DNA of 51,963 nucleotides, taken from Bacillaceae bacterium SAS-127. Its GTDB lineage: Bacteria > Bacillota > Bacilli > Bacillales > Domibacillaceae. The DNA lies in NCBI GenBank assembly GCA_002261155.1, contig NKXN01000063.1:1-51963 (forward strand). Direction: 5' to 3'. How positions within the stretch are numbered: position 1 is the stretch's first letter; every line of letters starts with the position of its first letter. Positions 41,230-51,963 of the stretch are shown one piece after another. Under the pieces are notes generated by a model. It was not told where the DNA came from, searched no databases, and saw nothing but the letters and a program-made list of their open reading frames with translations. The translations under genes were made by a program, and so were the position numbers.

Positions 41230-42254
41230 GACTTGAATTGAACTCCTTCACCAGCAATAATGCGACCAATTGTATGAGCTTTCTCCCCTGCTTGTTCAAT
41301 TAGCTGTTTTGCCTGTTCTTCTTCATCAGCCGATACGATCATCACTAAACCAATACCCATATTGAAAATATTGTACATTTCGCTGTACTCAAGCTCACCA
41401 TACTTTTTCAATACATGAAAAATATCTGGAATCTCCCATGTTCCCTCAGTAATTTCTGCTCCAAGACCCGCTGGCAACGCACGCGGAAGATTTTCAATAA
41501 AGCCGCCACCTGTAATATGTGCCATCCCTTTCACTTGTAAGCTCTTTAACACTTCAAGTACTGGCTTTACATAAATCTTTGTTGGAGTTAACAACACTTC
41601 CCCTAATGGTGCGGTTAAGCCTTCTACTTCATCCGTTAATTGAAAATCATGTTTATCGAAAAAGATTTTACGCACTAACGAAAACCCATTGCTATGTAGC
41701 CCGCTTGATGGAAGCCCGATAATGACATCGCCTTCTTGAATATTCTCACCTGTGATGACCTTGCTTTTTTCAACAACGCCTGTTGTGTAGCCAGCAATAT
41801 CATATTCGCCATCACTGTACATCCCCGGCATTTCTGCTGTTTCTCCACCGATTAGTGCGCAACCTGCTTGCTCACATCCATCAGCAACACCTTTCACAAT
41901 CTGCTCAATTTTCTCAGGAACCGCTTCTCCGCACGCAATATAATCTAAGAAATAAAGCGGCTCGGCACCTTGGACAATGACATCGTTGACACACATCGCG
42001 ACACAATCAATCCCGATCGTATCATGACGGTCCATGCCAAAAGCGAGCTTTAATTTCGTGCCCACTCCATCTGTACCGGAAACTAACACAGGCTCTTTAA
42101 TATTTAAAGCAGATAAATCAAACATGCCGCCAAAGCTTCCAAGCGCCCCCATGACTCCTGAACGGTTTGTCCGTTTCACATGCTTTTTCATCCGTTCTAC
42201 TGCTTCATAGCCTGCTTCAATATTGACTCCTGCTGCTTCGTACGCCTTTGCCAT
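41226..42254 (-). CDS. purM: Phosphoribosylformylglycinamidine cyclo-ligase (PurM)
   Basis: 342 residues from ATG 42254 ([10 protein letters not shown]), with AAGGGGGAG eight bases upstream; an in-frame ATG at 42281 would add nine residues and overlap a hairpin. The PurM fold shows [22 protein letters not shown] and [11 protein letters not shown]. It closes the imidazole ring to AIR. The stop overlaps the purN start. Confidence 0.96.
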   Translation of the reverse strand: MAKAYEAAGVNIEAGYEAVERMKKHVKRTNRSGVMGALGSFGGMFDLSALNIKEPVLVSGTDGVGTKLKLAFGMDRHDTIGIDCVAMCVNDVIVQGAEPLYFLDYIACGEAVPEKIEQIVKGVADGCEQAGCALIGGETAEMPGMYSDGEYDIAGYTTGVVEKSKVITGENIQEGDVIIGLPSSGLHSNGFSLVRKIFFDKHDFQLTDEVEGLTAPLGEVLLTPTKIYVKPVLEVLKSLQVKGMAHITGGGFIENLPRALPAGLGAEITEGTWEIPDIFHVLKKYGELEYSEMYNIFNMGIGLVMIVSADEEEQAKQLIEQAGEKAHTIGRIIAGEGVQFKS

Positions 42255-42282
42255 TCGTTGCTCCCCCTTAAAATAGTGCATA

Positions 42283-42309
42283 GAGAAACTGCCTCAAGGA
42301 CAGCCTCTC
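42283..42309 (-). other. Intercistronic hairpin between purF and purM
   Basis: GAGAGGCTG (42309-42301) pairs with CAGTTTCTC (42291-42283) over nine bp with G-U pairs, directly after the purF stop. No T-run follows, so it is not a normal terminator; its loop and stem resemble the operon's end terminator. RNA processing or stability is possible. Confidence 0.5.
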
Positions 42310-42313
42310 CTGC

Positions 42314-43735
42314 TTAACACATAATTTCTTTATCACGTGGATGCTTCGTATCCGGATAAATTTCTGTCGGGTATTGGCCCGTAAAACAAGCGAGACATTG
42401 TCCACAATGATCGTTTTGCTTCTCATGACCAATGGCCTCTACCATTCCATCCAAACTTAGAAACGTTAATGAATCAGCCCCAATTTCATCTCTAAGCTCT
42501 TCTTCTGTATAGTGAGCCATAATTAATTCTTCTTGTGTCGATGTATCAATGCCGTAATAACAAGGATTCTTGATCGGTGGTGAACTGATACACACATGCA
42601 CTTCTTTCGCACCAGCATCTTTTAACATCTTCACAATTCTCTTACTTGTTGTTCCGCGAACAATCGAATCATCGACCATGACGACACGTTTTCCTTCAAT
42701 CACTCCACGAACAGGAGATAGTTTCATCTTTACTCCTTGTTCACGTAACGCTTGGGAAGGTTGAATAAATGTCCGACCCACATAGCGGTTTTTAATTAAG
42801 CCCATCTCGTATGGAATACCTGATTCTTCCGCATAACCGATCGCGGCTGAAATACTGGAATCTGGAACACCTGTGATAACATCTGCTTCAATTTTTGCTT
42901 CTTTCGCCAATTGAATGCCCATACGCTTTCTGGCACTATGAACATTAATCTTATGAATATCACTGTCTGGACGAGAGAAATACACATACTCCATTGTGCA
43001 AATCGCCTGATTTGTCGCTAATGAAAAACGTTCAGAATGTAGGCCATTTTCATTGATAGTGACAAGTTCCCCTGGCTCCACATCACGTAAAAATTTAGCT
43101 CCAACAATATCAAATGCACATGTTTCAGAAGCAACAACATACGCATCTCCTAATTGACCAATCGATAATGGGCGTAATCCATTTGGATCTAGTGCCACCA
43201 TCAATTCTTTTTCCGTCATGACAAGGAAAGCATACGCTCCTTTCAACATCGAAAGCGCATTCTTCACACGATCTTTCATTTCACCAAATCCGCCACGACG
43301 AATTAAGTGAGCAAGCACTTCTGTATCAGAAGTCGTTTGGAAAATACTACCTTGAGCTTCCAGTTGGTGTTTTAGTGCTGTTGCATTGATTAAGTTGCCA
43401 TTGTGAGCAAGAGCTAAGCTATCTGTTTGCGAGTGAAACAATAGCGGCTGAACATTTTCATATCCTCCGCCTCCTGCCGTTGTATATCGAACGTGACCGA
43501 TGGCTCCTGTACCATTCAACTCATTGACTTTCTCTTGAGTAAAGATTTCGGTAACTAACCCTTCACCCTTTAACCCTCGAAGTCGCTCTCCATCTGTTAT
43601 AACGACACCGGCACCTTCTTGACCACGATGCTGTAAGCTTTGTAAGCCATAATAAGTGATTTGGGAAGCATCTTCATGCCCCCAAACCCCAAATACACCA
43701 CACTCTTCGTTTAATCCTCTGATTTCAGCAAGCAT
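42314..43735 (-). CDS. purF: Amidophosphoribosyltransferase (PurF)
   Basis: 473 residues from ATG 43735. An 11-residue propeptide [11 protein letters not shown] precedes the catalytic CGVFG, as in B. subtilis PurF. The PRPP-binding motif [14 protein letters not shown] and the C-terminal CGQCLAC (two of the [4Fe-4S] ligands) are present, so this is the oxygen-sensitive iron-sulphur type. It commits PRPP to purine synthesis and is inhibited by nucleotides. The start overlaps the purL end by 25 bp. Confidence 0.97.
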   Translation of the reverse strand: MLAEIRGLNEECGVFGVWGHEDASQITYYGLQSLQHRGQEGAGVVITDGERLRGLKGEGLVTEIFTQEKVNELNGTGAIGHVRYTTAGGGGYENVQPLLFHSQTDSLALAHNGNLINATALKHQLEAQGSIFQTTSDTEVLAHLIRRGGFGEMKDRVKNALSMLKGAYAFLVMTEKELMVALDPNGLRPLSIGQLGDAYVVASETCAFDIVGAKFLRDVEPGELVTINENGLHSERFSLATNQAICTMEYVYFSRPDSDIHKINVHSARKRMGIQLAKEAKIEADVITGVPDSSISAAIGYAEESGIPYEMGLIKNRYVGRTFIQPSQALREQGVKMKLSPVRGVIEGKRVVMVDDSIVRGTTSKRIVKMLKDAGAKEVHVCISSPPIKNPCYYGIDTSTQEELIMAHYTEEELRDEIGADSLTFLSLDGMVEAIGHEKQNDHCGQCLACFTGQYPTEIYPDTKHPRDKEIMC

Positions 43736-45939
43736 GGGATCGCTCCTCTCCAAGCAGCTTCAAGCTCACTAACCTCCGCTTGAATGATTGCTTCGTTGTT
43801 ACGCTTAATCGTCAAGTTAGCGGCTGTTGTTACTTCTCCAATCAACTTAGCTTCTGGAATGATCGCTTCAAAAGCCTCACGATTCTCTTTAGAAACTGTC
43901 ACAATAAAACGTGATTGCGTTTCACTAAATAAAGCGGCTGTTTCATTTCCTTCAACTGTTACTTCTGCTCCAAGGCCTGTACGGAACGCTTTTTCTGCTA
44001 AAGCGACGGCAAATCCACCTTCTGCCACATCATGTGCAGATTGAATTGTTCCTTGTTGAATAGCTTGAAGTAAAGCTTTTTGGCGCATGTCTTCTACCGC
44101 TAAATCTAGCTTCGGTGCTTTTCCGAAAACATTGCCGTCGTTATGCAATTTTTGAAGTTCACTTCCGCCAAATTCTGCCTCTGTTTCTCCAATCACATAA
44201 ATGAGATCGCCCGCTTGCTTGAAAGTCTGTGTTGTAATATGAGACAAGTCTTTAATTAAACCAACCATACCAACAACCGGCGTTGGATAAACAGCGACTC
44301 CGTTTGTTTCATTATATAAAGAAACGTTTCCGCCAATAACCGGTGTATTTAACACGCGGCATGCTTCACTCATTCCATCTGTTGATTTTTCTAACTGCCA
44401 GAAAATCTCTGGTTTTTCTGGATTTCCGAAGTTTAAGCAGTCTGTAATCGCTAAAGGCTCCCCACCAGAACAAACGATATTGCGCGCTGCTTCTGCTACG
44501 GCAATTTTCCCACCTGTTTCTGGATCAAGGTAGATATAACGTGAGTTACAGTCTGTCGTCATTGCTAATGCTTTCTCTGTATCGCGAACACGAATGACCG
44601 CTGCGTCTGACCCAGGTGATACAACTGTATTCGTACGTACTTGATAGTCATATTGTCCGTACACCCACTCTTTGCTCGCAATCGTTGGTTGAGAAAGAAG
44701 TTGAAGCAACGTCTCTTTATAATTTGTCACTTCAGGAACGATCTCATCCATTTCCTGAAACTCACGATAATAAGCTGGCTCAGAAGAAGGTTTGTAGTAC
44801 ACTGGTGCATCTTCTGCTAACGCATCGGCAGAAACCTCTGCTACCACTTCACCCTTATGCAATAAACGAAGCATACCATCATCTGTTACGCGGCCAATCG
44901 ATGCCGCTTCAAGACCATATTTCGCAAAAAGATCTTCAATTTCTTTTTCTCTACCTTTTTTAACAACGATCAACATGCGTTCTTGAGATTCAGAAAGCAT
45001 CATTTCGTAAGGTGTCATGCCTATTTCACGCTGAGGAACAAGATCCATGTTCATTTCAATACCGGAACCAGCTTTACTAGCCATTTCAGCCGAAGAACTT
45101 GTTAATCCAGCGGCACCCATATCTTGAATACCGACAAGGGCATCGTTTTGAATCAGTTCTAAACAAGCTTCAATCAATAGCTTTTCCATAAACGGGTCGC
45201 CAACTTGTACTGCTGGGCGTTTTTCATCAGACCCTTCACTCAACTCTTCAGAAGCAAATGTTGCTCCATGAATACCATCGCGGCCCGTTTTCGCACCGAC
45301 ATACATCACTGTGTTGCCAACACCTTTTGCTTGGCCTTTTTTAATATCTTTATGATCGATTAGGCCAACACACATCGCATTGACTAATGGGTTGCCTTCA
45401 TAGGAATTATCAAACTGGACTTCGCCACCCACTGTTGGAATACCGATGCAGTTTCCGTAACCTGCAATACCTGCTACGACTTCTTCAAATAAGTATTTCA
45501 CACGGCTCGTTTTTAACTCACCGAAACGAAGCGAATTTAATAATGCTACTGGGCGAGCTCCCATTGAGAAAACATCACGAATGATTCCGCCGACACCTGT
45601 AGCTGCTCCTTGATATGGTTCAATCGCAGATGGGTGATTGTGACTTTCAATTTTGAAAACAACGGCTTGTTCATCACCAATATCGACAATACCCGCTCCT
45701 TCACCAGGTCCTTGAAGAACTTTCTCACCGGAAGTTGGGAACTTACGAAGCACAGGCTTAGAGTTTTTATAACTACAGTGCTCAGACCACATAACAGAGA
45801 ATAAACCTGTTTCTGTGTAATTAGGTGTACGTCCTAAAATCTGTTCTACCTTCGTAAACTCTTCATCTGTTAAACCCATTTCACGATAGATTTTTTCTTC
45901 TTTAATTTGGGCTGCATTTGGCTCAAGCATTAACGACAT
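43711..45939 (-). CDS. purL: FGAM synthase subunit PurL
   Basis: 742 residues, identical in length to the B. subtilis small-type PurL. Segments such as [33 protein letters not shown] and [15 protein letters not shown] mark the ATP-binding PurM-like halves. It works with PurQ (glutaminase) and PurS. The end overlaps purF by 25 bp and the start overlaps the purQ end by 17 bp. Confidence 0.97.
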   Translation of the reverse strand: MSLMLEPNAAQIKEEKIYREMGLTDEEFTKVEQILGRTPNYTETGLFSVMWSEHCSYKNSKPVLRKFPTSGEKVLQGPGEGAGIVDIGDEQAVVFKIESHNHPSAIEPYQGAATGVGGIIRDVFSMGARPVALLNSLRFGELKTSRVKYLFEEVVAGIAGYGNCIGIPTVGGEVQFDNSYEGNPLVNAMCVGLIDHKDIKKGQAKGVGNTVMYVGAKTGRDGIHGATFASEELSEGSDEKRPAVQVGDPFMEKLLIEACLELIQNDALVGIQDMGAAGLTSSSAEMASKAGSGIEMNMDLVPQREIGMTPYEMMLSESQERMLIVVKKGREKEIEDLFAKYGLEAASIGRVTDDGMLRLLHKGEVVAEVSADALAEDAPVYYKPSSEPAYYREFQEMDEIVPEVTNYKETLLQLLSQPTIASKEWVYGQYDYQVRTNTVVSPGSDAAVIRVRDTEKALAMTTDCNSRYIYLDPETGGKIAVAEAARNIVCSGGEPLAITDCLNFGNPEKPEIFWQLEKSTDGMSEACRVLNTPVIGGNVSLYNETNGVAVYPTPVVGMVGLIKDLSHITTQTFKQAGDLIYVIGETEAEFGGSELQKLHNDGNVFGKAPKLDLAVEDMRQKALLQAIQQGTIQSAHDVAEGGFAVALAEKAFRTGLGAEVTVEGNETAALFSETQSRFIVTVSKENREAFEAIIPEAKLIGEVTTAANLTIKRNNEAIIQAEVSELEAAWRGAIPCLLKSED

Positions 45940-46606
45940 GGGATTCCCTCCAATGTTTCACAATTGATTGAAATAATTTTAAACCGTCCGCGCTGCCTAG
46001 TAACTCGTCCACAGCGCGCTCTGGATGCGGCATCATGCCAAGAACATTTCCTTGTTCATTGACAATACCTGCAATATTTTCTAGACTGCCATTCACATTT
46101 TCTTTATAAGTGAATACAATTTGATTGTTTGCTTTTAATGTTTCTAACGTTTGCTCATCACAGTAGTAGTTTCCTTCTCCATGAGCAATTGGGATCGTAA
46201 TTTCTTCGCCCTTTTCATACGTAGAAGAGAACATCGTTTCATTGTTTTCTACTTGTAATACAGTTGGGCCACAAATAAATTTTAAATCTTTGTTGCGAAG
46301 CATCGCACCTGGTAATAAGCCAGACTCTAGTAAAATTTGAAAACCATTACATACACCTAAAATCGGCTTTCCAGCTTCGGCTGCTTTTTTCACTTCGTTC
46401 ATAACCTTTGAAAGGTGGGCAATTGCTCCTGAACGAAGGTAATCTCCGTATGAGAAGCCGCCAGGTAATAAAATGCCATCATAAGCGCTCAGATCATCAG
46501 CATCATGCCAAATATAGTCCACATTTTCCCCTAGCTCATCTTTAATTGCGTGGAACATGTCAATATCACAGTTAGAACCTGGGAATACAATCACCGCGAA
46601 TTTCAC
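45923..46606 (-). CDS. purQ: FGAM synthase glutaminase subunit PurQ
   Basis: 227 residues. The GTG at 46606 (giving [10 protein letters not shown]) overlaps the purS stop as GTGA, with GAGGAG about ten bases upstream; the frame is open a further four codons to a GTG at 46618. Class I glutaminase Cys in GVCNGFQIL and the His-Glu pair in PHPERAVDE are visible. It supplies ammonia to PurL. Confidence 0.96.
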   Translation of the reverse strand: MKFAVIVFPGSNCDIDMFHAIKDELGENVDYIWHDADDLSAYDGILLPGGFSYGDYLRSGAIAHLSKVMNEVKKAAEAGKPILGVCNGFQILLESGLLPGAMLRNKDLKFICGPTVLQVENNETMFSSTYEKGEEITIPIAHGEGNYYCDEQTLETLKANNQIVFTYKENVNGSLENIAGIVNEQGNVLGMMPHPERAVDELLGSADGLKLFQSIVKHWRESHVVNA

Positions 46607-46857
46607 TGACCAACACACTCCTCAATCTCATATCGATAGTCTTCGATGACAGGGTTCGATAGAAGCTTTTCACACACTTCCTTCACTGTGCCTTCTACAT
46701 CCGAATTGGAGCCATCAATTGTTAATTCCATATACTTTCCGATGCGAACATCTTCTACACCTTGGTAGCCAAGGCTCGTTAATGATTGTTGTACTGCTTT
46801 TCCTTGTGGATCTAATACACTTTCTCTTAACGTTACGTATACTTTTACTTTGAACAT
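46603..46857 (-). CDS. purS: FGAM synthase subunit PurS
   Basis: 84 residues, the usual size, with [20 protein letters not shown] and YEIEECV. PurS bridges PurL and PurQ in the three-part enzyme of bacilli. It overlaps purC by 13 bp and purQ by 4 bp, so subunits are made together. Confidence 0.96.
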   Translation of the reverse strand: MFKVKVYVTLRESVLDPQGKAVQQSLTSLGYQGVEDVRIGKYMELTIDGSNSDVEGTVKEVCEKLLSNPVIEDYRYEIEECVGQ

Positions 46858-47570
46858 GTTGAATTTCCTCCTAGTCTCTCGAATACCTCGGTATAAGCTT
46901 CAATTAAATTTCCTAAATCGCGGCGAAATACATCTTTGTCTAATTTGCGATTTGTATTTTTTTCCCACAAACGACAAGTATCTGGTGAAATTTCATCCGC
47001 TAGCATAATTTGTCCATCCTGATCTTTCCCAAATTCAACTTTAAAGTCGATCAACTCGATGTCCATTTCAGCAAATAAAGGGATAAGTGCTTCATTAATT
47101 TTTAAGGCTTGTTCTTTCATCACTGCCACTTCCGCTTCAGTCGCAACCTGTAATAACTGAATGTGGTCATCGGTTAAAAGTGGATCGCCTAGCTCGTCTT
47201 TCTTGTAGTAAAACTCAACTAACGGTTTAGCGAATGGTGTTCCTTCTTCAAAACCAAGACGCTTCGCTAAGCTTCCTGCTGCTTTGTTGCGAACGACCAC
47301 TTCAAGCGGAATAATTTGTACGTGTTTGACAAGCTGCTCATGCTCTGAAAGCTGCTCAATAAAATGAGAAGGAATACCAAGCTCTTTAAGCTTTAAAAAG
47401 ATTAAGCTGCTAATTTCATTGTTCAATCTGCCTTTCCCGGAAATTTCCGCTTTCTTTTCCCCATTAAAAGCAGTTGCTGAGTCCTTGTATTCGATCAATA
47501 CAATGTCTTCATTCTTCGTTGCATAAATTCGTTTCGCTTTTCCTTCGTAAAGCATTGAGCCTTTTTCCAT
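46845..47570 (-). CDS. purC: SAICAR synthetase (PurC)
   Basis: 241 residues from ATG 47570 (MEKGSMLYEGKAK), with GGGGGGAG six bases upstream. The motifs LYEGKAKRIY, PLEVVVRNKAAGS and LADEISPDTCRLW are diagnostic. It joins aspartate to CAIR. A GTGCGG-GGAAT-CCGCAC hairpin lies in the 85-base purB-purC gap, without a T-run. Confidence 0.96.
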   Translation of the reverse strand: MEKGSMLYEGKAKRIYATKNEDIVLIEYKDSATAFNGEKKAEISGKGRLNNEISSLIFLKLKELGIPSHFIEQLSEHEQLVKHVQIIPLEVVVRNKAAGSLAKRLGFEEGTPFAKPLVEFYYKKDELGDPLLTDDHIQLLQVATEAEVAVMKEQALKINEALIPLFAEMDIELIDFKVEFGKDQDGQIMLADEISPDTCRLWEKNTNRKLDKDVFRRDLGNLIEAYTEVFERLGGNSTCSK

Positions 47571-47655
47571 TATTACTCCCCCCATTAAGGAAAATTAGCA
47601 ATCTTCAGTCATTAGATGTTAGAGAAGGTGCGGATTCCCCGCACACTTCCGTTAT

Positions 47656-48954
47656 TTACTTATCAAGCCCAAGACGAGTAAAAATTGTATCGACATGTTT
47701 CAAGTGATAGTTATAGTCAAAACAGTCGGCAATTTCTTCTTGAGATAGCTTCGATGTAATCTTTTCATCTGCTTCCACTAATGTGCGGAATGGTACTTGT
47801 ACTTCCCATGCTTCCATCGCTTTCGGTTGCACCGTGTCATATGCTTCTTCACGTACCATACCTTTATCAATAAGAGCTAACAACACTCGTTGAGAATAGA
47901 TAAGACCTAATGTACGATCCATGTTGCGCTTCATATTTTCCGGGAATACTGTTAAGTTTTTCACGATATTTCCGAAGCGGTTAAGCATATAATTTAACGC
48001 AATCGTTGCATCTGGAAGAATGATGCGCTCCGCAGAAGAGTGTGAAATATCACGTTCATGCCAAAGCGGCACATTTTCATAAGCAGTCATCATATATCCG
48101 CGAATCACACGAGCAAGACCTGTCATATTTTCTGAACCGATTGGATTACGTTTATGCGGCATTGCGGATGAACCCTTTTGCCCTTTCGCAAAGAACTCTT
48201 CCACTTCACGCGTTTCACTCTTTTGTAATCCGCGAATTTCTACCGCAAACTTTTCAATCGATGTCGCAATTAAAGCGAGTGTGCCCATATAATGTGCATG
48301 ACGATCGCGCTGTAATGTTTGGGTAGAAATCGGTGCTGGCTTTGTACCAAGCTTGTTGCATACATACTCTTCAACAAATGGATTGATATTGGCGTATGTA
48401 CCAACCGCACCAGAAATTTTCCCGTATTCTACGCCGTCTGCCGCTTGATTGAAACGCTCAAGGTTACGTTTCATTTCTTCATACCAAAGGGCAAGCTTCA
48501 AGCCGAAAGTTGTTGGCTCCGCATGGACACCATGTGTACGTCCCATCATAACCGTATGTTTATGCTCTTTCGCTTTATTACGAAGAATTTCTACAAAGTT
48601 CTCTAAATCTTTGCGTAAAATGTCATTCGCTTGCTTTAACAAGTAAGATAGAGCCGTGTCCACTACATCCGTAGAAGTTAAGCCGTAATGTACCCACTTA
48701 CGCTCTTCTCCAAGCGTTTCTGATATAGCACGAGTAAAAGCGACTACATCATGACGTGTTTCTGCTTCAATCTCTTGAATACGCTGAATATCAAAGCTTG
48801 CGTTTTCGCGAATTTTTTGCACATCGTCTTTCGGGATATCGCCAAGCTCTGCCCAAGCTTCACAAGCTAAAATTTCTACTTCTAGCCATGCTTTAAAGCG
48901 ATTTTCCTCCGTCCAGATAGCACCCATTTCAGGTCGAGTATAACGTTCGATCAT
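47656..48954 (-). CDS. purB: Adenylosuccinate lyase (PurB)
   Basis: 432 residues with the fumarase/ASL signature [16 protein letters not shown] and the [15 protein letters not shown] loop. It acts twice, in IMP and AMP synthesis. Start overlaps the purK end by 4 bp. Confidence 0.97.
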   Translation of the reverse strand: MIERYTRPEMGAIWTEENRFKAWLEVEILACEAWAELGDIPKDDVQKIRENASFDIQRIQEIEAETRHDVVAFTRAISETLGEERKWVHYGLTSTDVVDTALSYLLKQANDILRKDLENFVEILRNKAKEHKHTVMMGRTHGVHAEPTTFGLKLALWYEEMKRNLERFNQAADGVEYGKISGAVGTYANINPFVEEYVCNKLGTKPAPISTQTLQRDRHAHYMGTLALIATSIEKFAVEIRGLQKSETREVEEFFAKGQKGSSAMPHKRNPIGSENMTGLARVIRGYMMTAYENVPLWHERDISHSSAERIILPDATIALNYMLNRFGNIVKNLTVFPENMKRNMDRTLGLIYSQRVLLALIDKGMVREEAYDTVQPKAMEAWEVQVPFRTLVEADEKITSKLSQEEIADCFDYNYHLKHVDTIFTRLGLDK

Positions 48955-50117
48955 TTCTTTTGTCCTCCGATCATTTCTTCGTTGCTACTCCAGATTCCGC
49001 TCGCATCTAACTGATCCAGCACTTCATTCAGTTCATTGGTTAAGATCGTGATATGACCCATTTTTCTTTTGACCTTTGCTTCTTCTTTTCCGTATAAATG
49101 AGTAGACCATTCTGGATATTCGACTAAGCCGTTTAACACACCCTCAAGATGCTCTCCTAACACATTGACCATCACAGCGGGCTTCAGCAATTGTGGCTTC
49201 TTCAGCGGCCAGTTGCAAATCGCACGAATGTGTTGGCCGAATTGCGAAATATCACACGCTTCAATCGTATAATGTCCGGAATTATGTGGTCTTGGTGCTA
49301 GCTCATTAATATAGATCTCTTCATTTTGACCAACAAACATTTCAACAGCCAGCGTTCCTACTAACGAGACGGCTTCTGCAATTTTTTCAGCTGCTTGAAT
49401 AGCTGCTTGCGCTACTTCATTAGACACTCTAGCAGGCACAATCGTTTCGTGTAGAATATTGTCCTTATGAATATTTTCTCCAACTGGAAAGTAACTAGTC
49501 TCTCCAGCAATATTTCGCTGGACAATAACTGAAACTTCTTTGTCAAAAGGGATCCACTGTTCAAGGACACATTCACCATGTTCCAAAAGCTTAGCCGCTT
49601 CTTCAATTTGAGCAGATTCCTTGATCACAAATTGACCTTTCCCATCGTAACCACCGCGTGCTGTTTTCAATACGGCAGGATATCCGAGCTTACTTATATT
49701 ATCATAAATTTCGCTCGTTTCGTTGATTACCGCATAAGGAGCAACAGGGACTCCAGCTTTTGTAATAGCATCTTTTTCTGCTACTCTATTTTGCGTAATT
49801 CTAATCAATTCTGCTCCTTGCGGAAGGAAAGCTTTTTCTTGAAGTTTCTTCAAACCATCGTAATCTATATTTTCAAATTCGTACGTAATCACGTCACTCA
49901 CTTCAGCTAAACGCTCAAGTGCTTCTTGATCATCGTAAGAAGCGTTTATTTCAATGTCAGCAACTTGTCCACAAGGTGAATTCTCCCCTGGCTCGAGTAC
50001 AGCAATTTTAAATCCTGCTTCCTTTGCCGCCAAAGCCATCATTCGTCCTAATTGCCCTCCACCAATGATACCTATTGTCTGACCGGGCTTTATTATCGCT
50101 CTAGCCAAGCTGATCAC
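48951..50117 (-). CDS. purK: N5-carboxyaminoimidazole ribonucleotide synthase (PurK)
   Basis: 388 residues of the ATP-grasp type: [16 protein letters not shown] at the N-terminus and [18 protein letters not shown] at the active site. It carboxylates AIR with bicarbonate and ATP. The GTG at 50117 overlaps purE by 17 bp; a TTG a few codons later is an alternative. Confidence 0.95.
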   Translation of the reverse strand: MISLARAIIKPGQTIGIIGGGQLGRMMALAAKEAGFKIAVLEPGENSPCGQVADIEINASYDDQEALERLAEVSDVITYEFENIDYDGLKKLQEKAFLPQGAELIRITQNRVAEKDAITKAGVPVAPYAVINETSEIYDNISKLGYPAVLKTARGGYDGKGQFVIKESAQIEEAAKLLEHGECVLEQWIPFDKEVSVIVQRNIAGETSYFPVGENIHKDNILHETIVPARVSNEVAQAAIQAAEKIAEAVSLVGTLAVEMFVGQNEEIYINELAPRPHNSGHYTIEACDISQFGQHIRAICNWPLKKPQLLKPAVMVNVLGEHLEGVLNGLVEYPEWSTHLYGKEEAKVKRKMGHITILTNELNEVLDQLDASGIWSSNEEMIGGQKK

Positions 50118-50589
50118 TACTTTCCATCACAGTTTCTCTTAAAGCGTCACGTCTTTTTTGTAAACGATCAGCTAATTCCTCATTCGTAATTGATAAAATC
50201 TCGGCAGCTAGCAAGCCGGCATTCGTTGCTCCTGCCTTGCCAATAGCGACTGTCGCTACAGGAACTCCTCCTGGCATTTGCACAATCGATAATAAAGAAT
50301 CTAATCCGTTCAAAGCTTTTGATTGGACCGGTACACCGATTACAGGAAGCGTTGTCTTAGAAGCAACCATCCCTGGAAGATGAGCAGCTCCGCCTGCTCC
50401 TGCAATAATGACCTTAATTCCTCTCTCTCTCGCCTTCTCCGCATAATCAAACATAAGATCTGGTGTGCGATGAGCAGATACTACCTTTTTCTCGTAAGAC
50501 ACTTGCAATTCATCTAACATGTCGCATGCATGTTTCATTGTGTCCCAATCTGAGGTGCTCCCCATAATAACGCCAACGTCAACTGACAT
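50101..50589 (-). CDS. purE: N5-CAIR mutase (PurE, class I)
   Basis: 162 residues, class I length. [20 protein letters not shown] and [11 protein letters not shown] are the active-site motifs. First gene of the operon, with GGAGG nine bases before ATG 50589, behind the riboswitch leader. Confidence 0.97.
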   Translation of the reverse strand: MSVDVGVIMGSTSDWDTMKHACDMLDELQVSYEKKVVSAHRTPDLMFDYAEKARERGIKVIIAGAGGAAHLPGMVASKTTLPVIGVPVQSKALNGLDSLLSIVQMPGGVPVATVAIGKAGATNAGLLAAEILSITNEELADRLQKRRDALRETVMESSDQLG

Positions 50590-50619
50590 GATTTTACCTC
50601 CACGCTCGATTCAATTTTA

Positions 50620-50678
50620 AAAATAAAAACCCAGATGGTTACCCCTCTTTTAATCAAGAGAAAGCAACTCATCTGGGT
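50620..50678 (-). terminator. Leader (riboswitch) terminator of the pur operon
   Basis: ACCCAGAT (50629-50636) pairs with ATCTGGGT (50671-50678), and an inner CTCTT/AAGAG stem adds to it. On the minus strand a T-rich tract (50628-50620) follows. It lies 30 bases before purE and is the expression platform of the riboswitch. Confidence 0.9.
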
Positions 50679-50726
50679 AAATAAAGACTCGTTAAACATG
50701 AAAATGATCCAGATAAATTTATGCTT

Positions 50727-50796
50727 TCCCCATAGTCCAATCATTTACGGTAATCGGGTAGAAACTTGCAGGCCATATTCCCACTATTATATGAGG
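50727..50796 (-). promoter_or_regulatory. Guanine riboswitch aptamer (purine riboswitch)
   Basis: On the minus strand P1 (CCTCATA with TATGGGG) encloses the conserved core: ATATGGCC, GTTTCTACC and CCGTAAATG. The specificity base is C in GGACTATGG, which marks guanine/hypoxanthine sensing (adenine switches have U). When bound, P1 should form and allow the downstream terminator, shutting off purine synthesis. Confidence 0.93.
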
Positions 50797-50815
50797 CTTC
50801 GTTTTCTTCATCTTC

Positions 50816-50845
50816 ATCTTAACAAGTCAAAAAGCATATTGTCAA
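50816..50845 (-). promoter_or_regulatory. Sigma-A promoter of the pur operon
   Basis: A perfect TTGACA (50845-50840) is followed after 18 bases by TAAGAT (50821-50816) on the minus strand, just upstream of the aptamer. Confidence 0.88.
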
Positions 50846-50853
50846 TAAAAAAT

Positions 50854-50887
50854 CGAACAATTAATTTAATGTATTTTATAATGTTCG
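50854..50887 (-). promoter_or_regulatory. PurR operator (two PurBoxes)
   Basis: CGAAC (50887-50883) and GTTCG (50858-50854) face each other on the minus strand with 24 bases between them, upstream of the -35. This is the arrangement of the B. subtilis PurR-PRPP operator. It adds nucleotide-level repression to the riboswitch. Confidence 0.85.
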
Positions 50888-50891
50888 TGTT

Positions 50892-51086
50892 TTAAGGTGT
50901 TAATATCCCCTCAAACACAATTTCTTGACCAATAGGGGTGTGTTTTTTTTGCCCATCGACGACTTCTTCTTTAAACACTGGCTGTTCCATTCTTCTGACA
51001 GGAACATACCCTTCTTTCTTCATTCTCTCTAAACATTGATCAATAGTTTCATTCTGTTCCACATAAAACTTCTTCTTTTTACTCAT
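50892..51086 (-). CDS. yebG: NETI-motif protein YebG
   Basis: 64 residues, basic N-terminus [11 protein letters not shown] and the motif [11 protein letters not shown] that names the family; function unknown. ATG 51086 overlaps the yebE stop (ATGA), so both are co-translated. Same place before purE as in B. subtilis. Confidence 0.88.
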   Translation of the reverse strand: MSKKKKFYVEQNETIDQCLERMKKEGYVPVRRMEQPVFKEEVVDGQKKHTPIGQEIVFEGILTP

Positions 51087-51625
51087 TCTGACAACTTCCC
51101 TCTTTTTACATTTTTCACCCAGAACCCACCGTGAATCGTTTTTGGTTCATAAGCGATGATAAAAGCTTTTGGATCTAACTCTTTAATCTTCGTATACAAT
51201 TTTAATTCGTATTTTCTCGGTGTTAATATTTGTAAAGACATTCGTTCTCCTTCTAAACCATTAGCTGCCCAACTCGTCACGCCATATCCTTCCGCACGAA
51301 GAGCTTTAGGTAAATCTTTATCATATTCTTTCGTGATCACATTCACCGTAATATAGCCAAGCGCTAGCTTCTCCTCTAACTTCATACCAACAATAACTCC
51401 CAGGCCATATCCAACCGCATAAGCGATGACATTCTGAATCTCATTCAAATTATCTAGAACTAATCCTAATCCAGTAATATAAATGATAATCTCAATCATA
51501 CTGACAAATGCCGCAAAATAACGATAACCCTTTAACGTCAAAATCATACGAATCGTAAAGAAGGACACATAGACGACGTTAATAATTAAAATAATGGCTA
51601 CCATAAATAAACTATTTTCTAACAT
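51083..51625 (-). CDS. yebE: DUF2179/UPF0316 membrane protein YebE
   Basis: 180 residues: three N-terminal membrane helices (about 5-25, 33-55 and 62-82) followed by a soluble DUF2179 domain containing [15 protein letters not shown] and [15 protein letters not shown]. Related DUF2179 domains bind cyclic dinucleotides or similar ligands in some proteins; for YebE this is untested. Located between the rRNA operon and yebG-purE. Confidence 0.9.
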   Translation of the reverse strand: MLENSLFMVAIILIINVVYVSFFTIRMILTLKGYRYFAAFVSMIEIIIYITGLGLVLDNLNEIQNVIAYAVGYGLGVIVGMKLEEKLALGYITVNVITKEYDKDLPKALRAEGYGVTSWAANGLEGERMSLQILTPRKYELKLYTKIKELDPKAFIIAYEPKTIHGGFWVKNVKRGKLSE

Positions 51626-51731
51626 ATTGATCTCCCTTCACTCCGGGGTACAAGCTACTTCCCTGATGTTTTTAGTTTAAGCGTACCATAATTTAATTTT
51701 AGAAAAAAGAAGATCCACTTTTTACAAACAA

Positions 51732-51773
51732 AAAAGAAGCATTTCAAAAATTTTCTTTTGAAATGCTTCTTTT
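51732..51773 (-). terminator. rRNA operon terminator
   Basis: A perfect 18-bp stem (51732-51749 with 51756-51773) containing GAAGCATTTC lies six bases after the 5S end and is followed by T residues on the minus strand. Confidence 0.93.
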
Positions 51774-51779
51774 ATTTAT

Positions 51780-51895
<116 letters not shown>

Positions 51896-51963
51896 CTATG
51901 AAGTTTGAAAGAATTGTTCTTTCAAAACTGGATAATAAGTATTGTAACCTTGCAAATCGCCTA
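51896..51963 (-). other. 23S-5S spacer of the rRNA operon
   Basis: The stretch contains GAAAGAA-type and TCCAGTTTTGAAAG sequences typical of Bacillus rRNA spacers. The 23S gene is expected just beyond the window. Confidence 0.7.

Overview
The window looks like chromosome from a low-GC member of the Bacillaceae (Bacillus sensu lato). It carries the B. subtilis-type block yebE-yebG-purEKBCSQLFMNHD-yerA-yerB-yerC-pcrB-pcrA-ligA-camS followed by gatCAB and dagK. It has strong GGAGG-type ribosome sites, TTG/GTG starts, PurR boxes and a guanine riboswitch. It differs from B. subtilis in having a glyoxylate-shunt pair (aceBA) between camS and gatC, and arginine genes plus a TetR/ABC cassette between gatB and dagK. 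No species can be named from the sequence alone.

Layout, left to right. 1-912: amino-terminal part of a secreted LysM-repeat protein running off the window. 913-1572: non-coding, with a candidate promoter and several hairpins. 1573-6744: a MarR-family regulator, an MFS transporter and a heterodimeric ABC exporter (YfiB/YfiC-like) in one operon with a palindromic operator. 6793-9268: dagK, an arylamine N-acetyltransferase and a thioredoxin-like gene. 9370-14064: argC-argJ-argB-argD on the plus strand, split by two tandem copies of a 153-bp repeat and an internal terminator. 14063-18809: a monoacylglycerol-lipase-like gene, then a TetR/FtsX-permease/ATPase cassette. 18948-22187: gatCAB. 22321-25348: aceBA with a candidate operator. 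25394-34344: camS, ligA, pcrA and pcrB. 34355-37488: yerC, yerB, yerA. 37662-50887: the complete twelve-gene purine operon with PurR operator, promoter, riboswitch, leader terminator and 3' terminator. 50892-51895: yebG, yebE and a 5S rRNA at the end of an rRNA operon.

The outstanding feature is a 2,664-nt group II intron (30156-32819) in the sense orientation inside pcrA. It encodes a 617-residue reverse transcriptase/maturase with an HNH nuclease domain. It interrupts the codon just after the DEYQD helicase motif II. The expected 5' GUGCG start, domain V, a domain VI with a bulged A eight bases from the 3' end, and an EBS1 hairpin matching the 5' exon are all visible. Joining 32820 to 30155 restores a full-length 735-residue PcrA. 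PcrA is essential in B. subtilis, so the host would depend on splicing of a mobile ribozyme.

Other points of interest are the 153-bp repeat, whose first three bases are the argJ stop codon and which has a relic near purD; a small membrane-protein ORF lying antisense between the purD stop and the purine operon terminator; a perfect inverted repeat over the -10 of aceBA; and an ABC exporter subunit with a shortened, unrelated C-terminus.
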